The notes: generated by a model from the letters alone, not told the origin. Counted from the first letter of the stretch, positions 13,171-25,400 are shown. The stretch: 64,000 bases of DNA from Romanomermis culicivorax (GCA_963922205.1 CAWUHX010000261.1:1-64000); one strand, 5' to 3'. Translations and numbers: made by a program.

Positions 13171-13913
13171 TATCACCCCAAACACTTAACAAAATTCATG
13201 TTGTATTACACTGTTGACTATATTTTCTACATCCCATGTACCGCCCACACAGTTAAGGTGGCAAGCTTTGATGTATATGTCTTGTACATGGATAACTTTT
13301 TTGAACCCCTGAATGGGCTCATATAACTAATACTTTGGAATGCACAATTACTTCAGTGCTTAGAATTTCTATCAGGTGTTTTACACCCTGTTGCTGTCAA
13401 AGTCGCGATCAGAAGTCAACATGCAAATCAACGATGGGCAACTGGTGGCGCAGACATATTTGCATAGCAACGGAGCGCCACAGAAAGAAAGAAAAATGAT
13501 TGTGAACTCATTCTTGCTTTTGGTATATTTTTCATAGTTCATGCCTGTGCCCACTAATAAAACCTTTACCCAGCAACTCGTTTTATATTTGCATAAATAT
13601 TTAGTGGTTCATCCACTTTCTTTGATATTATTGTGTATTTGGTATTTTACTATATCTGTGTCAGTATATGGTAAGTTGATGAAGGGCTTTAGGCCCAGGC
13701 GTACATCTGTTGCAGATGTGAGTCAGAAGGAAGACCTCTCTAGGAATTCTTCATTATCGTTCCTTCCAGTGGATATACATTTTCTTCTGCGAGTCTGTGA
13801 AAAGCCATTGTGAGGGTCCATTTATAAGTATGTAGTTGTTGGTGTTGCCAGGTCTGGGCATGAACTGTTGCACTATATCCGAGGCCAGGCCAAGCCAAGG
13901 ATAAGTTCTAACT
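13171..13913. other. Non-coding sequence
   Basis: A 90-codon frame at 13541-13813 (+) has no recognisable similarity and no supporting splice sites. Nothing else could be supported. Confidence 0.3.
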
Positions 13914-14162
13914 ATAGTCTGTTTTTTATAAAATGATTCCAAATAGAAAAGTGACACAAATAAGTACTGTCGTCAAAATCTTTTATATAGAGCTGTTTCT
14001 GTAAAATTTTGTATTCGGAAAATTTCTAGAGGTTAGGTCAGTGTGCTCACAAGTTTTCAGTCCTATACGACAAATTGTTTATCAGTAAATCCTGGAAATT
14101 CGGAAATACTACTTGCATTCCACTTTCAGTGTTTAGAAGCATTTCAAGAAAAACAGATTATA
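13914..14162. mobile_element. ~250-bp MITE, family A copy 1
   Basis: The ends are inverted repeats of about 28 bp beginning CTATAGTCTGTTTTT on the left and ending AAAAACAGATTATAG on the right. The interior 'ggttaggtcagt' and 'ttttcagtcctatacga' is shared with 48793-49044 (full copy), 26448-26600 and 19430-19610 (partial copies). It has no coding capacity. Confidence 0.8.
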
Positions 14163-14352
14163 GTTTCAACCAAACCTATCTTTCTTTAATCCTAAGGAAG
14201 GCCTGCACAACACCAGGAAATGTTTCCTCCTAACCTGAATGAAAAGAATAATTGGCTTTTTATATTAGAATTTATTAGAGAACAATGTTATACTACTGGA
14301 TCAATGTCAAATAAAAGAATGACCATTTAACATACTTGGCACCAGTCTACCA

Positions 14353-15680
14353 TCAAGGTTTTTTATGGACACACAGTCTAACACTATTGCAATATTCATT
14401 ATATTGGCAATCACTGTCCCTTCTACAATCCTGATTGAAAAACTGGGGCTTAGTCTTCATTTTACGAAAGGCCTCTACTGCTTTGAAGAGTTCGATGTTT
14501 TCTTCACCTGTAAATATAAATAATAAACTGGACTCTCCAATATAATAGTTTCAATGAAACGGATGACTTTAGAAGAATTTTTAATTGACTGTTGGGGATG
14601 TAACTATTGAACCATCTATCAGACTTTTTTGGTGGAAAAATCGATTTTTTTCCTTCAGAGGCCCCCCGCCTAAATTTTGGGGAATTAATGGCCCCTGGCC
14701 CAAAAAAGTTCGTCCGACCCTCCCAGACCTCGTGGCCCCATTACATCCTCTGTCCCCAAAAAAACCGTCAAACACCCCTCCCTGAGCTTTTTCCAGGAAA
14801 GCTTCTTTGATGATTTTCATGCATATTTTGTAGGAAAAACATGCTTGCAGAACATTTTCTGAATTCTGATCCTAGAACCAAATTTTTTTTTACTTTTTCT
14901 AATTTTTGCCTAAAAAATGCAAAATTTAGGAAAAAACAATGGTCAGAATCGAAAAAAACAGCCTGAAAACGAAATTCAAATTTGTTGCGGGGTTGTCAAC
15001 TCATATGAAATTTAGAGATATGTGCCAGAAAGAATTTTCAGACAGAAATGAATTAAATTGCGCAATTTTTGTTTGAATTTTAATTTCCATTTTTACTCGG
15101 AAAGTATAACTGCAATTTTGCGAAGAACAGTTGATGGCAAGCTCCAACTGAACCAAACCGAACAGGAATTTCCGTTCTGTTCTGTTACGTTCCGTCCATT
15201 GCACTCCATTCCATTTCGCCGAAAAAGGCAAGTATAAATGACCCTTAACTGCGCTATGTTATGCACCCAAATAAGCAGGGTGTACGATTCTTGTGAGAGG
15301 AATTTCGAAATATATTAGTTCATAAGGTTTCTGTGGTAACACAGTTTTCTGTGGTAAGCAAAAAGCATTATTTTTCAGGCCAAAAAAAACAGAAAATTAT
15401 TTTTAAAGAATTTCTGTCGTGTATCTTGCTCAAAATGTCATACTTGGCATGATTTGACTTCAGTCAAACCTTCAAAATCAACAAAGCAGGAAGGTTGCTT
15501 CTCAAAAAATATATTCACTATAAGACACTCACTATGATCATAATCGTCATCCTCAAAATCACCGTCCTCGTCGAATGGTAAACCGTTGCTCAGGATTAAC
15601 AAGGTCAACAAAATAATGAAACTCATATTTAGCATTGCGAACATCGTATTTTTCACAATTTTTGTCGGAATGGAAATCAT
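14353..15680 (-). CDS. Small secreted cysteine-rich peptide, paralogue 1 (two exons)
   Basis: Exon 1 is 15533-15680 and exon 2 is 14353-14507. The donor is CATA|GTGAGT, the acceptor TTTACAG|GTGAAG, phase 1, giving 100 codons with stop at 14353-14355. Exon 1 encodes a hydrophobic signal peptide (FIILLTLLILSNG) followed by an acidic propeptide start (LPFDEDGDFEDDD). Translation may begin at the first Met or at one of two later Met codons (residues 13, 16). Exon 2 ends in a short cysteine module, C-x5-C-x5-C-x5-C (CRRDSDC then QYNEYC), and a basic tail. It should be secreted and disulphide-bonded. Paralogue 2 lies ~8 kb further along with the same exon layout, phase and core but six cysteines. 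The cysteine module is too short to assign to a named family. A defence, venom-like or signalling peptide are all possible. Confidence 0.75.
14620..14755. mobile_element. Decayed TACATGTAA-family MITE fragment
   Basis: Runs matching the family consensus remain ('aaaatcgatttttttcctt', 'ccccccgcctaaattttgggg', 'ccagacctcgtggcccc'), but the terminal repeats are eroded. It sits in the intron of the small-peptide gene. Confidence 0.65.
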
Positions 15681-15740
15681 AGAATGAGAAGAGCAATCTT
15701 GTTACGCTGAAAGTTTTTAATCTGATTCCATTTTAAGCGT

Positions 15741-15777
15741 GCATATGATCAAATATTATTGGAAGCATAGTGGAGCT
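15741..15777 (-). promoter_or_regulatory. Conserved upstream block of peptide paralogue 1
   Basis: GCATATGATCAAATATTATT followed by GGAAGCATAGTGGAGC is nearly identical to 25675-25710, at the same distance (about 60-100 bp) upstream of the other paralogue. Read on the minus strand it would place an AATAATATT core just before the start. Either it is a shared promoter element or the duplication is recent enough to keep flanking DNA. I see no separate TATA box. Confidence 0.5.
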
Positions 15778-15799
15778 GCGGTGTCGTTCATTTTGTACA

Positions 15800-16195
15800 G
15801 CATAACACATATTTCGCCTCTAGCTTCCCTGTCGCTCCATGAAGAAGGAAACTTTTTACAATCTAAAAGGAAATGTTTCAGACATTTCTGCTTCCTGGCA
15901 AGATCGAAATCGAGTTAAAATGGCCCTTAAGAACAGAAAAAAGTTGCATAATCTTAAGTTTTCTAGATCAAATTCATTTTTCAAGGTTTGAAAATGTAGA
16001 GTATCAAGGCTATTGAAGGTTTATGAATTTTTCTATTTATACTTATCAAAGGCACAGGACACAATGTCTGAGAGAATATAATCCCTTTTAGTGGTATGAA
16101 TTACGATTATTCAAAAGAAAACTGATTGCAAAATTGATATGAGTTAGTTTTCAATACTGAGAACGAATCTGACTTTTATTTTGTATGAAAGAGTA
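15800..16195. other. Non-coding sequence
   Basis: No coding or repeat structure was identified. Confidence 0.3.
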
Positions 16196-16199
16196 ATTT

Positions 16200-16470
16200 T
16201 TTTCTGCAAATGGCGGGAGACCCTGAAGGAAAAAATTCGATTTTTTCACTAAAAAAATCCGAGAATCGCTTCAAAAAATAGTAATTTTTGTCTTTACAAA
16301 CGTAAAAATGTATTTATGGCGCGAGAAATTTGACATTTTTGATCATTTTTTGTTCAAAAATTGACATTTTTCATTAAAAAATCGACATCTTACAATTTCT
16401 TTCCGATCAAAAGTGTGGGGGTTCCCTATGACTATCATATGGCTTCCCATAAGACCAAAAAATCCTGGGA
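16200..16470. mobile_element. Decayed TACATGTAA-family MITE
   Basis: The interior matches the full copies ('aaattcgattttttcac', 'atttatggcgcgag', 'tgttcaaaaattgacattt', 'gtgggggttccctatgac'). The terminal inverted repeats are gone. Confidence 0.7.
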
Positions 16471-16479
16471 TATCAGCCA

Positions 16480-16905
16480 TAGATGCAGAGCATAGAAATT
16501 CTGCTGGGGGTCAGCCAGGACAGGGGAATACAATTTTTTTGTGTTCTTGATAACGACAAAAAGATCTTAGATAGGTCTTCTAGCATCCAAGCAGTATATT
16601 CTTCATTTTATATTAGTTAGATACATGAAATTATTTGCCTGAACTGCACTTTTTAAAGTTTTAATGTTACTTTTTTGCACATCAAGTATGCTTTGTTTAG
16701 AAAAATTGTTAAACTACAGCATCATTCCCATTTTTATGGCGACTTTCTCGTCTCACTTGCTCATTTTCCTTCGTCGTCTTCTAGATCATTGAGGGGGAAG
16801 TCAAATCTGCTGAGGTTCAGCTGGGGGTCAATCAAAAAAATCTGCTGAGAATCTGCTGGGGGTCAAAACCCCGCAAATCCCCCCACGTGCATGTATGGAT
16901 ATCAC
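16480..16905 (+). repeat. ~400-bp dispersed repeat B, copy 1
   Basis: Starts 'catagaaattctgctggggg' and ends with 'cccacgtgcatgtatgg'. A second copy is at 37190-37595 and a 5'-truncated one at 55575-55920. All share 'atcaagtatgctttgttta' and multiple 'ctgctgggggtcaa' motifs. No frame is conserved. Confidence 0.8.
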
Positions 16906-17697
16906 CTAATGACTAGCCATATGGCTGATGACTTCTGGATATGCCCCCCCCCCCCCCCAATTACATGTATGGTTGGGGCGGAATTACTTGAAGAAAATTG
17001 AACATGTGGCACCTGAAATTGAACTGTTGAAAGGTAAGGACTGTTATACTAAAAAAATTTGTTTTGAAAAAAAAGATCGCAAGTTGCAGAATCTAAACAA
17101 ATGTTGTCAAAATATTTCAAGATCAATTTATTAGAATTTTTCATGTTTGATTTACAATGTTATACATTGACAGAAGCTCTCGCTGATCAAAGAATCTATA
17201 TTTTTGGTTGTTTGCCTGATTTCTCAATTTTACTTACCTTTTCAAGGCCAAAACTGATTTGATTTCTGTTGCTTTAACCAAGTTTTTGATTATATACTTT
17301 GTTGGTGGCACTATCTGACTGACTGAAAACATCAGCACATTAATCACGTCTTCCTATTGAACAAATCTTTACCATTTTACGTAGGAATAATTGATTTTTG
17401 TTCCAAAAGAAACCTGGAAAAGTTGGCAAAGTCAGGGAATTTCATTCTGGAAAAGCACTAAACACCCTGAACAGAATGAATTAAAATTTTACTAGAAACT
17501 TCTGCTTGATCAGTGGTGGCGATCCTTCTTCTTTCAGCTCCCGAAAATTGTTCACATGATGGGCGATATCGGAATCAAATTTGTATGGGTGGGGAAAGGC
17601 CTCAATTTCCTGGACTCTACAATTGAATACATTTGCACAAAGAAGGCGTCTTCAGGTCCGTGAGCTATAATTTGTTTTTTATAAAATGTTTGTGTTA
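16906..17697. other. Non-coding sequence with 'cctggaaaa' repeat
   Basis: Contains a C-run at 16943-16959 and, at 17405-17475, the 'cctggaaaagttggcaaagt' repeat also found at 590-665. No exon was supported. Confidence 0.35.
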
Positions 17698-17992
17698 AGG
17701 CCCTGTCAGCGCGGTACCGCGCGGCGCCGTGCGGTGCCGGTTGTCCTATTCATACTAACAGGCGGCGCGGCGCCATATGGCGCCGCTTTTTTACTTTTGG
17801 ATTTTGCTCTTCTCAAAAAATGTGTATTGGTTCAGTTGAAACCTGATGGAGCGCCGCGCGGCGCCGCAAAAATTACAAAAGCCTATTCATACTTCAAAGG
17901 CGGTACCGTGCCGCGCTGCGCGGTGCCAGGTGGCGCCACTTTTTAGTATGAATAGAACAACCGGGGCCGCGCGGTGAAGTATGACAGGGCCT
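17698..17992. mobile_element. GC-rich MITE with TTA duplications (PIF/Harbinger-like)
   Basis: The ends are AGGCCCTGTCA and TGACAGGGCCT. Both are flanked by TTA (17695-17697 and 17993-17995), the TWA target duplication of PIF/Harbinger elements. The interior is dominated by GGCGCC/GCGCGG palindromes on both strands, far more GC-rich than its surroundings, and repeats 'cctattcatact' in both orientations. An 86-codon frame through it is an artefact of the Ala/Gly-rich repeat. Confidence 0.8.
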
Positions 17993-18004
17993 TTAGGCTG
18001 CTGT

Positions 18005-18485
18005 CATCTTAGATGATGTAAGTGACCTTTGGGTTTAGACAAAGGAAGCTGCAATAGTTCTCACCACGGGCTAACAAAAACACAAACACACCAAACTCTC
18101 TCACGGAGACTCTCAGATTCCATCACCAGTACTTCACTAAACCTCAGGCAGAACACCTTGGCACGTACCTCAGGAGCTCCTACCTAAGTCTCCACTCCTA
18201 CTCTTAAAAAACCTTCCACTGCGCTCACAATTACCGTCTCAACCATGTATTGGGAAAATGAGGTGATGTGGTCAAATAATAAAAGAAAAACTACTATAAA
18301 TCCAATGATAGATGGTGACGCAAACATGACCAAAACCCAATAATGATAAATAACCAACAAACATGTGAAACAGTGGCATCACAAACCTATGCTAATTTGT
18401 CTATTTTTCTTTCCACTTTTTGCTGCGTCGACTCCACTGCCTGCGCGCCCACACTGTAAGTTGAACACATGCACCTACAGTAACC
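18005..18485 (-). repeat. Dispersed ~480-bp repeat, copy 2 (inverted)
   Basis: This is the reverse complement of 7636-8120, 9.9 kb away. The best block is 18035-18210. The Harbinger-like MITE ends 10 bp before it. Confidence 0.7.
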
Positions 18486-18882
18486 CTGACACTTGTAAAT
18501 CATAAGATGCTAAAAATTGGGACTGTCTTTGATATCGTTTACACAAAACTTTTACCATACATGGCAACTACCCATGAAAATGGGGACTCCACATACTATT
18601 ATTTACACATCATAATATTATTATTTATTTCTTGCCATATAAGTGGAAGTTGGAGCCATCGGATTTACCCTTGGAGGATCTTACCCTTCATAGACGTCGA
18701 GCATAGTTTATAGTTTTAACTGAGTCTGCAGGAAGCTGCTTGGGGGAACCTTGCAGGATTTTCTATTGCAAGCTTTTCTTGCACTCCAGTTTATCCTCCA
18801 TTATCGGCTCACACATACAATGTAGATGAGGTATGTCATATACCCAAATCCACACAAAAAGCCCGCACATCAGAAAAATAAC

Positions 18883-18954
18883 GATCGGTGAGAGGCTCGA
18901 ACCCTCGACCTTCTGCATGCAAAGCAGTTGCACTATCAACTGTGCTAACTGAGC
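18883..18954 (-). tRNA. tRNA-Ala(TGC)-like pseudogene or SINE head
   Basis: The minus strand has the full tRNA inner layout. There is a D arm GCAC-8 nt-GTGC and an anticodon arm CTGC-loop-GCAG with loop TTTGCAT (anticodon TGC, Ala). A 5-nt variable region is followed by a T arm GAGGG-TTCGAGC-CTCTC. The 7-nt acceptor halves do not pair, so it is unlikely to be a functional tRNA. Internal promoter boxes are preserved, which suits a tRNA-derived SINE or a recent pseudogene. No poly-A tail or clear SINE body was seen. Confidence 0.6.
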
Positions 18955-20297
18955 CGTGGGAATGGTTCGGAAATTGTAGTTGTAGTGGTAGTGGTGAGTG
19001 CAGGGCATGCTGCATAATGAACATTTGGACTGGACGCACCACTACAACGGGTATCCATTACGCTGGTCGATTAGCATAATTTATTTATAAACAAAGAGGA
19101 TAAAGAATGATGATAGTAAGACAACGAAAAAAGACGGAAAGTAACAAATGAATAATTGGCCAAAGGCCCTACTACTTCTACATAGAAAACGACACAAACA
19201 TAAATTTACATGTGATTGACGAAAAAAAATACACAAAAATGTGGATAAAAATCATGTACCGAGAAACTACATGCACATGCACCAGCACGATGTGCACATA
19301 CTGGCACTTGTGTTTATTCCTGATAAACAACTGTTGCACTGCATTGACTTTGCCAATAGGAAATTTTTTTGAATGACCTACAGTAATCAGTCGTACACAA
19401 GCCAATAGGTTTTTTGGTCATATTGCTGACGTATTTTGACCTAATTATAGACCTAAACATGACAAAAAGTTTTGAAGGTTAGCTGAGAGCACCCACAAAT
19501 TTCTAGTCCTGCGTGACATTACTTTATCAGATAATCATAAAAAATATATAGTACTTGGTTTCCACTGCTATTATTTACAAGCATTTCAAGAACTATAGCT
19601 AAAAATTCCTCAGAGTTTTAGTTTTGCCTATTGGCCCATTTTTAGCCTAAGCAGACTCTCGAAAGAGGTTTCGTATTTATTATTTCAGTGAGTTCTGGCA
19701 TTGCTTATCAGATGTTCATGAGATATTTTCATATTGGACTTGAAGAATGTATGTGGTGTCCAAGATAAACATGAACAAAAATGGCATAAATTTTGCATAT
19801 AAGTTTCAATTTGTCTGACAAAGTGAAACAGGTCATAGATCAAAAATGGCGCAAGATCAGATTTTTCCCATCTGTGAGAAGCTTTTCATGGCAGTGAGCT
19901 TCATAAAATTTGATTCTTCACTTCCTGTTAGTTTCTCAAGATGAGATATTTTCATTTCCAAGTAACAATTGCAGGTCCTGATAAAGCTAATGCTTAATGA
20001 AAAACATAAAAACAATTTAGCCAACTTTATTGAGGTAATATAAATAACAAAACAATAAAAAAATGTTTTCAGTGCTTAGGCCAGATTTTGACATGGGCCA
20101 CATAATTTTTTGTGGCTTTATTTGGAATCAGTGGAGTCTAAAACGTCGAAAAAATACATATTTTTAGAGACTTACCACTTTTCTTTCCTCCATGTATTTC
20201 CACATATTTTGTATTTTTGCACATATTTTCTCATTTTCGAAAATTTTCATGTATTACAACACTTTCCTTTACAGATAATTAAATTAATAGTTTAATA
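18955..20297. other. Non-coding region with a partial family-A MITE
   Basis: 19430-19610 carries diverged family-A MITE sequence ('gaaggttagctgagagcac', 'atttctagtcctgcg', 'caagcatttcaagaa'). The rest shows no supported exon. Confidence 0.4.
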
Positions 20298-20804
20298 ATG
20301 TCCAAGCTTGGTGCCACTAAACTCAAATCGTTGGCTCAAAAGTACATAGACGACCTTGTTGTGTCGGATGGATCTATTATCAAGTGTGATGTTTGCAATA
20401 TGATGCTAAAAGTTGTCCTGAATCACCAGAATCAAGTGATCAAACAGTATCTGAAAACACTGAAGTGAAAATTGGTGCCAAATGCATATTAAAGTCATCG
20501 CAGCACACATTCCTGGCATCTCGTTGCTTCTGCTACAAAAGATGAGCAATGACACATTTTCGAAGAAGCAGGCACAATGTTGACTGGTTTTGTTGAAAAA
20601 AAAAGTTTAACGCCAGCCTCCAGAAAAATTCAGAAGTGGTGAAGTCTGCTACCAATGATAACCACAGTTTGTTGAACCATGTTTGATCCTTTAGTCTCCG
20701 TGGATGTTGAATGTTCTTTTTCACAAAACAAATCAATACTGACTGACCGCCATCTCAACTTGACATTAAGATTTCGAGCATTACTGCATGCAACCAATGT
20801 CTAA
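20298..20804 (+). pseudogene. Decayed, internally deleted hAT-type transposase
   Basis: An ATG frame of 56 codons at 20298-20468 contains a BED/CGGBP1-like start (KLKSLAQKYIDDL followed by DGSIIKCDVCN). After several stops and a large deletion, the same strand resumes at about 20684 with DPLVSVDVECSFSQNKSIL and LTDRHLNLTLRFRALL, ending at TAA 20802-20804. This second block is the hAT C-terminal dimerisation motif, in which a Val/Cys-Glu-Arg-Ser-Phe-Ser core is followed by LTDRRxNLT. The central RNase H-like catalytic region is missing, so the locus cannot encode active transposase. Flanking inverted repeats were not found. Confidence 0.7.
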
Positions 20805-22463
20805 TTGGTTCAAACTGCTGTTTTTCAGTTATAAATTTGAAATCTTAATCGAATATGGTGCATCTTTCCATGTAATTTTTCACATAAAATGGCAATATTT
20901 TTCACATATTTTTCCACGTAACTTGACATTTTTTTCCACCCTTAATCATGTCTCAAAATGTAACACATAAGTTTAGAAAATTGTGCAATAACAATTGTAC
21001 AAAAAAGAGCAATTTGTTTTCTTTTTTGAGCTATAAATCAGTTCATGTATTTGAGCATAGATAAAAAAAAATATTTTAAAATATCACATGATATGAACCA
21101 ATTAGTCATCATATAGAAAATATAAAGTACTTATATAATGTAACAAAAGTTTGAGAAAATTTAATCTCTAAATTATTATATGTCAATTTTTAATAAAGCA
21201 AACTGTAACGTACCTGCTAACGCAGTACTGTAAATATATAGAATACACTATGTGATATTGGTTTATTAAATCTTATTTCATTTCGTAATTTATCGTCTCA
21301 AGGGTGTCTGGGATTCACACCCAAAAATTCCTGTAAAATTATGTGAAGTACTTTATTTTGATCCTTCCACACCCCAGTAGCCCCTATTGACCCAATTAAG
21401 ACGCCCCAATTAATTTGCACAACAGCAGCTGGTCCCCTAGAATCTAGACTAAAATACACATTCCACGGCTACTGTAATTCCTCATAAAAATCGTAAACAA
21501 CACCTGCACACAGTAAAAAGTAAAAGCCGGGCCAGACAGTAGTCTCAAGTGCAACAGTAGTGATGGTCCCACAAAACATGTGTATACATAAGAAATAGAT
21601 ACAGAAGCAGGCACAGAAGCACAGAGGTGTGGCTAAGCCAACCATAGGAAGCAGGCATAGGGAAGACATGAAAAGCATACAGTACTAGGAAAGTGCTGGA
21701 AGGCGTGACCAAATTAGCGAGAATAAAGAAGCAAGAAGCGGCTATTGGCGGAAGAAGATGGACAGAAGCAAGACCTCCCGCCACGCCCTGGTAGTGGCCA
21801 CAGAAGTCATATTTAAAGAGAAGCAAAGCATGATTTAGTTAGTTCGTACAGAATCTTAGATTTTCCGTGTCTTTTATTTGCAAGCAATATTTTATTCGAA
21901 AGCAGAAAAACCAAATTTCGTTATTTGCAAGCAAGCATGTGCATTTTTTTGTCGACGAATCAAGCGATCATCGATCTCATAATTGTGCTACCGCGTCGTA
22001 TCCTTATTTTGCCCGCCCTGTTTGTACGTCGCCCCACCATTCATTTTAGGATCAAGTAAAGTATCTCTAAAACTGGTCGTTACAAAACATGGTGTCTCAA
22101 GACACCATATGGGTAAAATTTTAGCTTGTGAAAATGTGGGTGAAAATATGGGTGAAAATGACTGATGCTACTCACAACATGTATGATTTCAGAATTTGCT
22201 ATTGGCGACGCTCTCTCATGGGATCATTTGGCAGGGTTACATTCACAGGTCTACTGGGAAGAACAATCAATATAACATGACTCAGGTAGACTATAATGTG
22301 AGCGCTTTCTAGAATTCCTACCAGAGAACGTTCCCTCCTCACTTAAATGTGGACGACAATGACCTTTTAAATTAAAATTTTATTAGAGAAAAATTTGTAT
22401 ACTACACTTTATAGCTGCCAAATGGAAGTATAACTGTTTATTATAATATGATTTCGAACCAGT
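20805..22463. other. Non-coding region, possible LTR remnant
   Basis: 21207-22200 has some LTR-like traits: TGTAACG at 21207, a purine-rich 21560-21800 stretch, and ATTGGCGACG at 22200, which resembles sequence just after a Gypsy-type LTR. No paired LTR or gag/pol frame is present, so the reading is tentative. Two minus-strand frames of 70-93 codons at 21469-21826 are not convincing genes. Confidence 0.3.
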
Positions 22464-25400
22464 CTACCATCTTGGACGTGTCCCACGACAACACCATCCG
22501 AAGCTGCAGTATTCATATCCTCTGCATTGATAGTCACTTGTACAGGGAAATGCAAGCAAATGGCAGCTGTGGATAGTCCTCTTTTCATGAATCAACTTTG
22601 TTACATTGGCGATCATTTGAGTTTCTGTAAATACGTAGGAGATGCTTGAGGACATTCCAAGCGAGCTATACTGGAATTTAAGCCCCGATTACCAGGTTTT
22701 TCGAAATTCCAGATTCTATGATAGAGGTGACTTTGGACAGATTCTTAATCAACAGTAAAATTCAACCGTATGAGTATGGTGTTCTCGGTAGCAACATATG
22801 TTATAACATAGCCCCAGAGCCTGTCTCTCCTTGAGGTTTTAGCTTCAGCTTGACATGCGTCGAGTTAACGAAATGGTATAACATAAAGCATTAAGCTACA
22901 GCTGCAACTCAGCTGGAGCTTAAGTCTCATTCATAAAACTGGTTTCTAATTTCAAAACACGCGTTCTTACTCTTTTGATCATCTAGTTTCTCCTATACAC
23001 TTAGGCTATTTATTCTGCATTTGATTGCATCATATCCATATTTATATGTTATTACACCAGTTTTTATGTATATTTTTCCTCAGGTCACATTTTTTGCCTA
23101 TTTTGAGACCCTTAACCCCTAACGTCCTGTACGGCGTAAATATATAACCTCAGTAACTGCAGCGTATGTCATTCAATTTGGGATGAAAAACAGTGTCGTT
23201 TTCTTTGTTCGATTCGCAAGGTTTTGAGTCTAAGAGAAACTTATAGATTTTGTTTGGTATACTGTAGTCAAGACCAAAAAATCAAAATTTTCCGTCCAGT
23301 GCTAAATTTTTTTCGGGTATTTCTTTATTTTGCGCGCCCGAAATAGATTTTACCAACGAATTCGGCTAATGCAGTCGAAAAGCACATCCATTTTTCATCA
23401 GAATGCTTTTCATCGCGTCGAATTACCTAGTATGATGAATTTTTAAAAAATTTTTTGAAAAGCTAACTTTTTTTTTGCTTTTCATGTGTTTTTTCATGTT
23501 TTGAACGATTTTTTACCGGGCGAAAATGGTAAAGATAATCAGAAAATATTCATATGTTGGTGTTCGCTTCCAGACGCCCGCCCTCCTCCCAACTACACAT
23601 ATGATTATAATCGTTAAAGTAAATGAGCAACAGTTTCCATCCAGTCAAAAAGGCTCAAAAAAACAGAAAACTGCATTGGGGGGGGGTTTCCACCCCAAAC
23701 AGGGCGTTAGGGGTCACACGTCATGGTCTATTCCCAAGTGAGCGATTCCCAAATGGGCGATTCTCAAGTGAACGATTTCCAGGTGAGCGATTCTCAAGTG
23801 AACGATTCCCAGGTGAGCGATTCCCAAGTGACCGAAAAAGGGTTACATGTCATAGTCTATTCCCAAGAGAGCGATTCCCAAGTGAGCGACTTTCAAGTGA
23901 GCGATTCTCAAATGACGATTCCCAATTGAGCTTTTCCCATGTGAGCGATTCCCAATTGAGCGAATTCCCAAGTGAGCGAATTCCCAATTGGGTGATTCCA
24001 AACAAGCGATCGAGAATCTAACATTTTTTTCATATTTTCCTTCTTCACCTAAAATTTTTCCTCGTATGTATTTTTTTTTCTTTCGTTTTCTGGGTGTATT
24101 GTTAATGTTTTCGTTTGTGTATGTTTTTACGTTTTCGTCTTTTGTGTCTGCTTTCTTTTACTTTCGTTTTTCTTGTCATCTACTTTTTTCTTTTTTGTTC
24201 ATAAAACAACACATTACAAGTTGTCATTTTAAATATACGTAGCCTCTTGTATAATTCTAGCACAGTTCGACGTGCTTGAGTCTTTCATCGTTGTAAGTGT
24301 GAAAATCTTCATAAAAAACATAAACAAAAGAATGCTGGAACAAATAAAACAATAAGAGAAAGGAAACGTAAAAAAATGAAGGCATTAAGAATAACTGAAA
24401 ATAGGTGGAAAAGCATTAAAAAAGAAAGAAAACTTGAAGACAGTGACAAGAAAGACGAAGAAATATAGAGAAAGCAGCAACCAAAAAAGAAAAAAGTGTG
24501 AAAAAAGAACAAAAGAGAAAAAATCAGGAGAGATTGAAAGCAAAAAACTAAGATGAAAAATAATGAAGAAAATATCACAAAAAATAAAATTATGTAGAAA
24601 ACAGAGCTTGATGAATGGTATAAGAACTATAAGGGGTATTATGCTTATAAAAAATAAAAACTTGTTATTTGTTGTTTCATGAGCAGAAAAGAAAAAAGTA
24701 GATGAAAAGAAAAACGAAAGTAAAAGAAAGCAGAGACAAAAGATAAAACATAAAAACATACATAAACGAAAACATTAACAATACATACAGAAAACAAAGA
24801 AAAAATACATACAAAGAAACATATCAGGTAAAGAAGGAAAATATGAAGAAAATTATACCACATTGTTGATCGCTCGTTTGGAATCGCCCAATTGGGAATC
24901 CACTCATTTGGGAATGGCCCACATGGGAATCGCTCAATTGAGAATTCGCTGCTTTAGGAATTCGCTCAATTGAGAATGGCTCACATGGGAATATCCCACA
25001 CGTCATCAACCCCACTTCAGCTAAACATTCCCCGGTAAAGAAAGCATATGAGTACGTTACATTATTGCACCCGAGAAAAACAAGACACTGTATATTGATT
25101 AGGCGCCGGGGAGGAACGTGCCGAAAATGCTTCCAGAAAGGCCTAATAAAACGCCCACAGGTGCAACGTCCTGGCAAACTCTCTACGAAAGGTGCTGGAG
25201 ATACATTGAGCGACCAGAAAAATTTTTGCAGTCAAAGAACATGTTATAACAGTGCTACGTTATTGCCTAAGATAAACAGGGAGTACCACACTTAACGGAA
25301 TTTGTAAATATACAGAATTATAGATTCATGGGTTAACAAATTTCTCTATGGCCTCCAATCTGAAAATTGCGAAAATTTCAGTCGATAATTTTGCTCAAAA

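Noticed and set aside
17686-17946. Ala/Gly-rich 86-codon frame
   Set aside because: It falls within a palindromic GC-rich MITE with TTA duplications.
21207-22210. Possible solo LTR (TGTAACG start, ATTGGCGACG after)
   Set aside because: No second LTR, clear end or pol/gag remnants, so only mentioned as tentative.
23526-24021. Repetitive 'SDSQVNDSQV' and 'ERFPSERF' frames that look like a repeat-protein gene
   Set aside because: They are different frames of the same 15-bp minisatellite in a transposon terminus; the inverted copy at the other end confirms its origin.
23725-24997. CRISPR-like array of regular short repeats
   Set aside because: Units are contiguous degenerate tandem repeats without unique spacers, inverted at the other end, in a eukaryotic intron.
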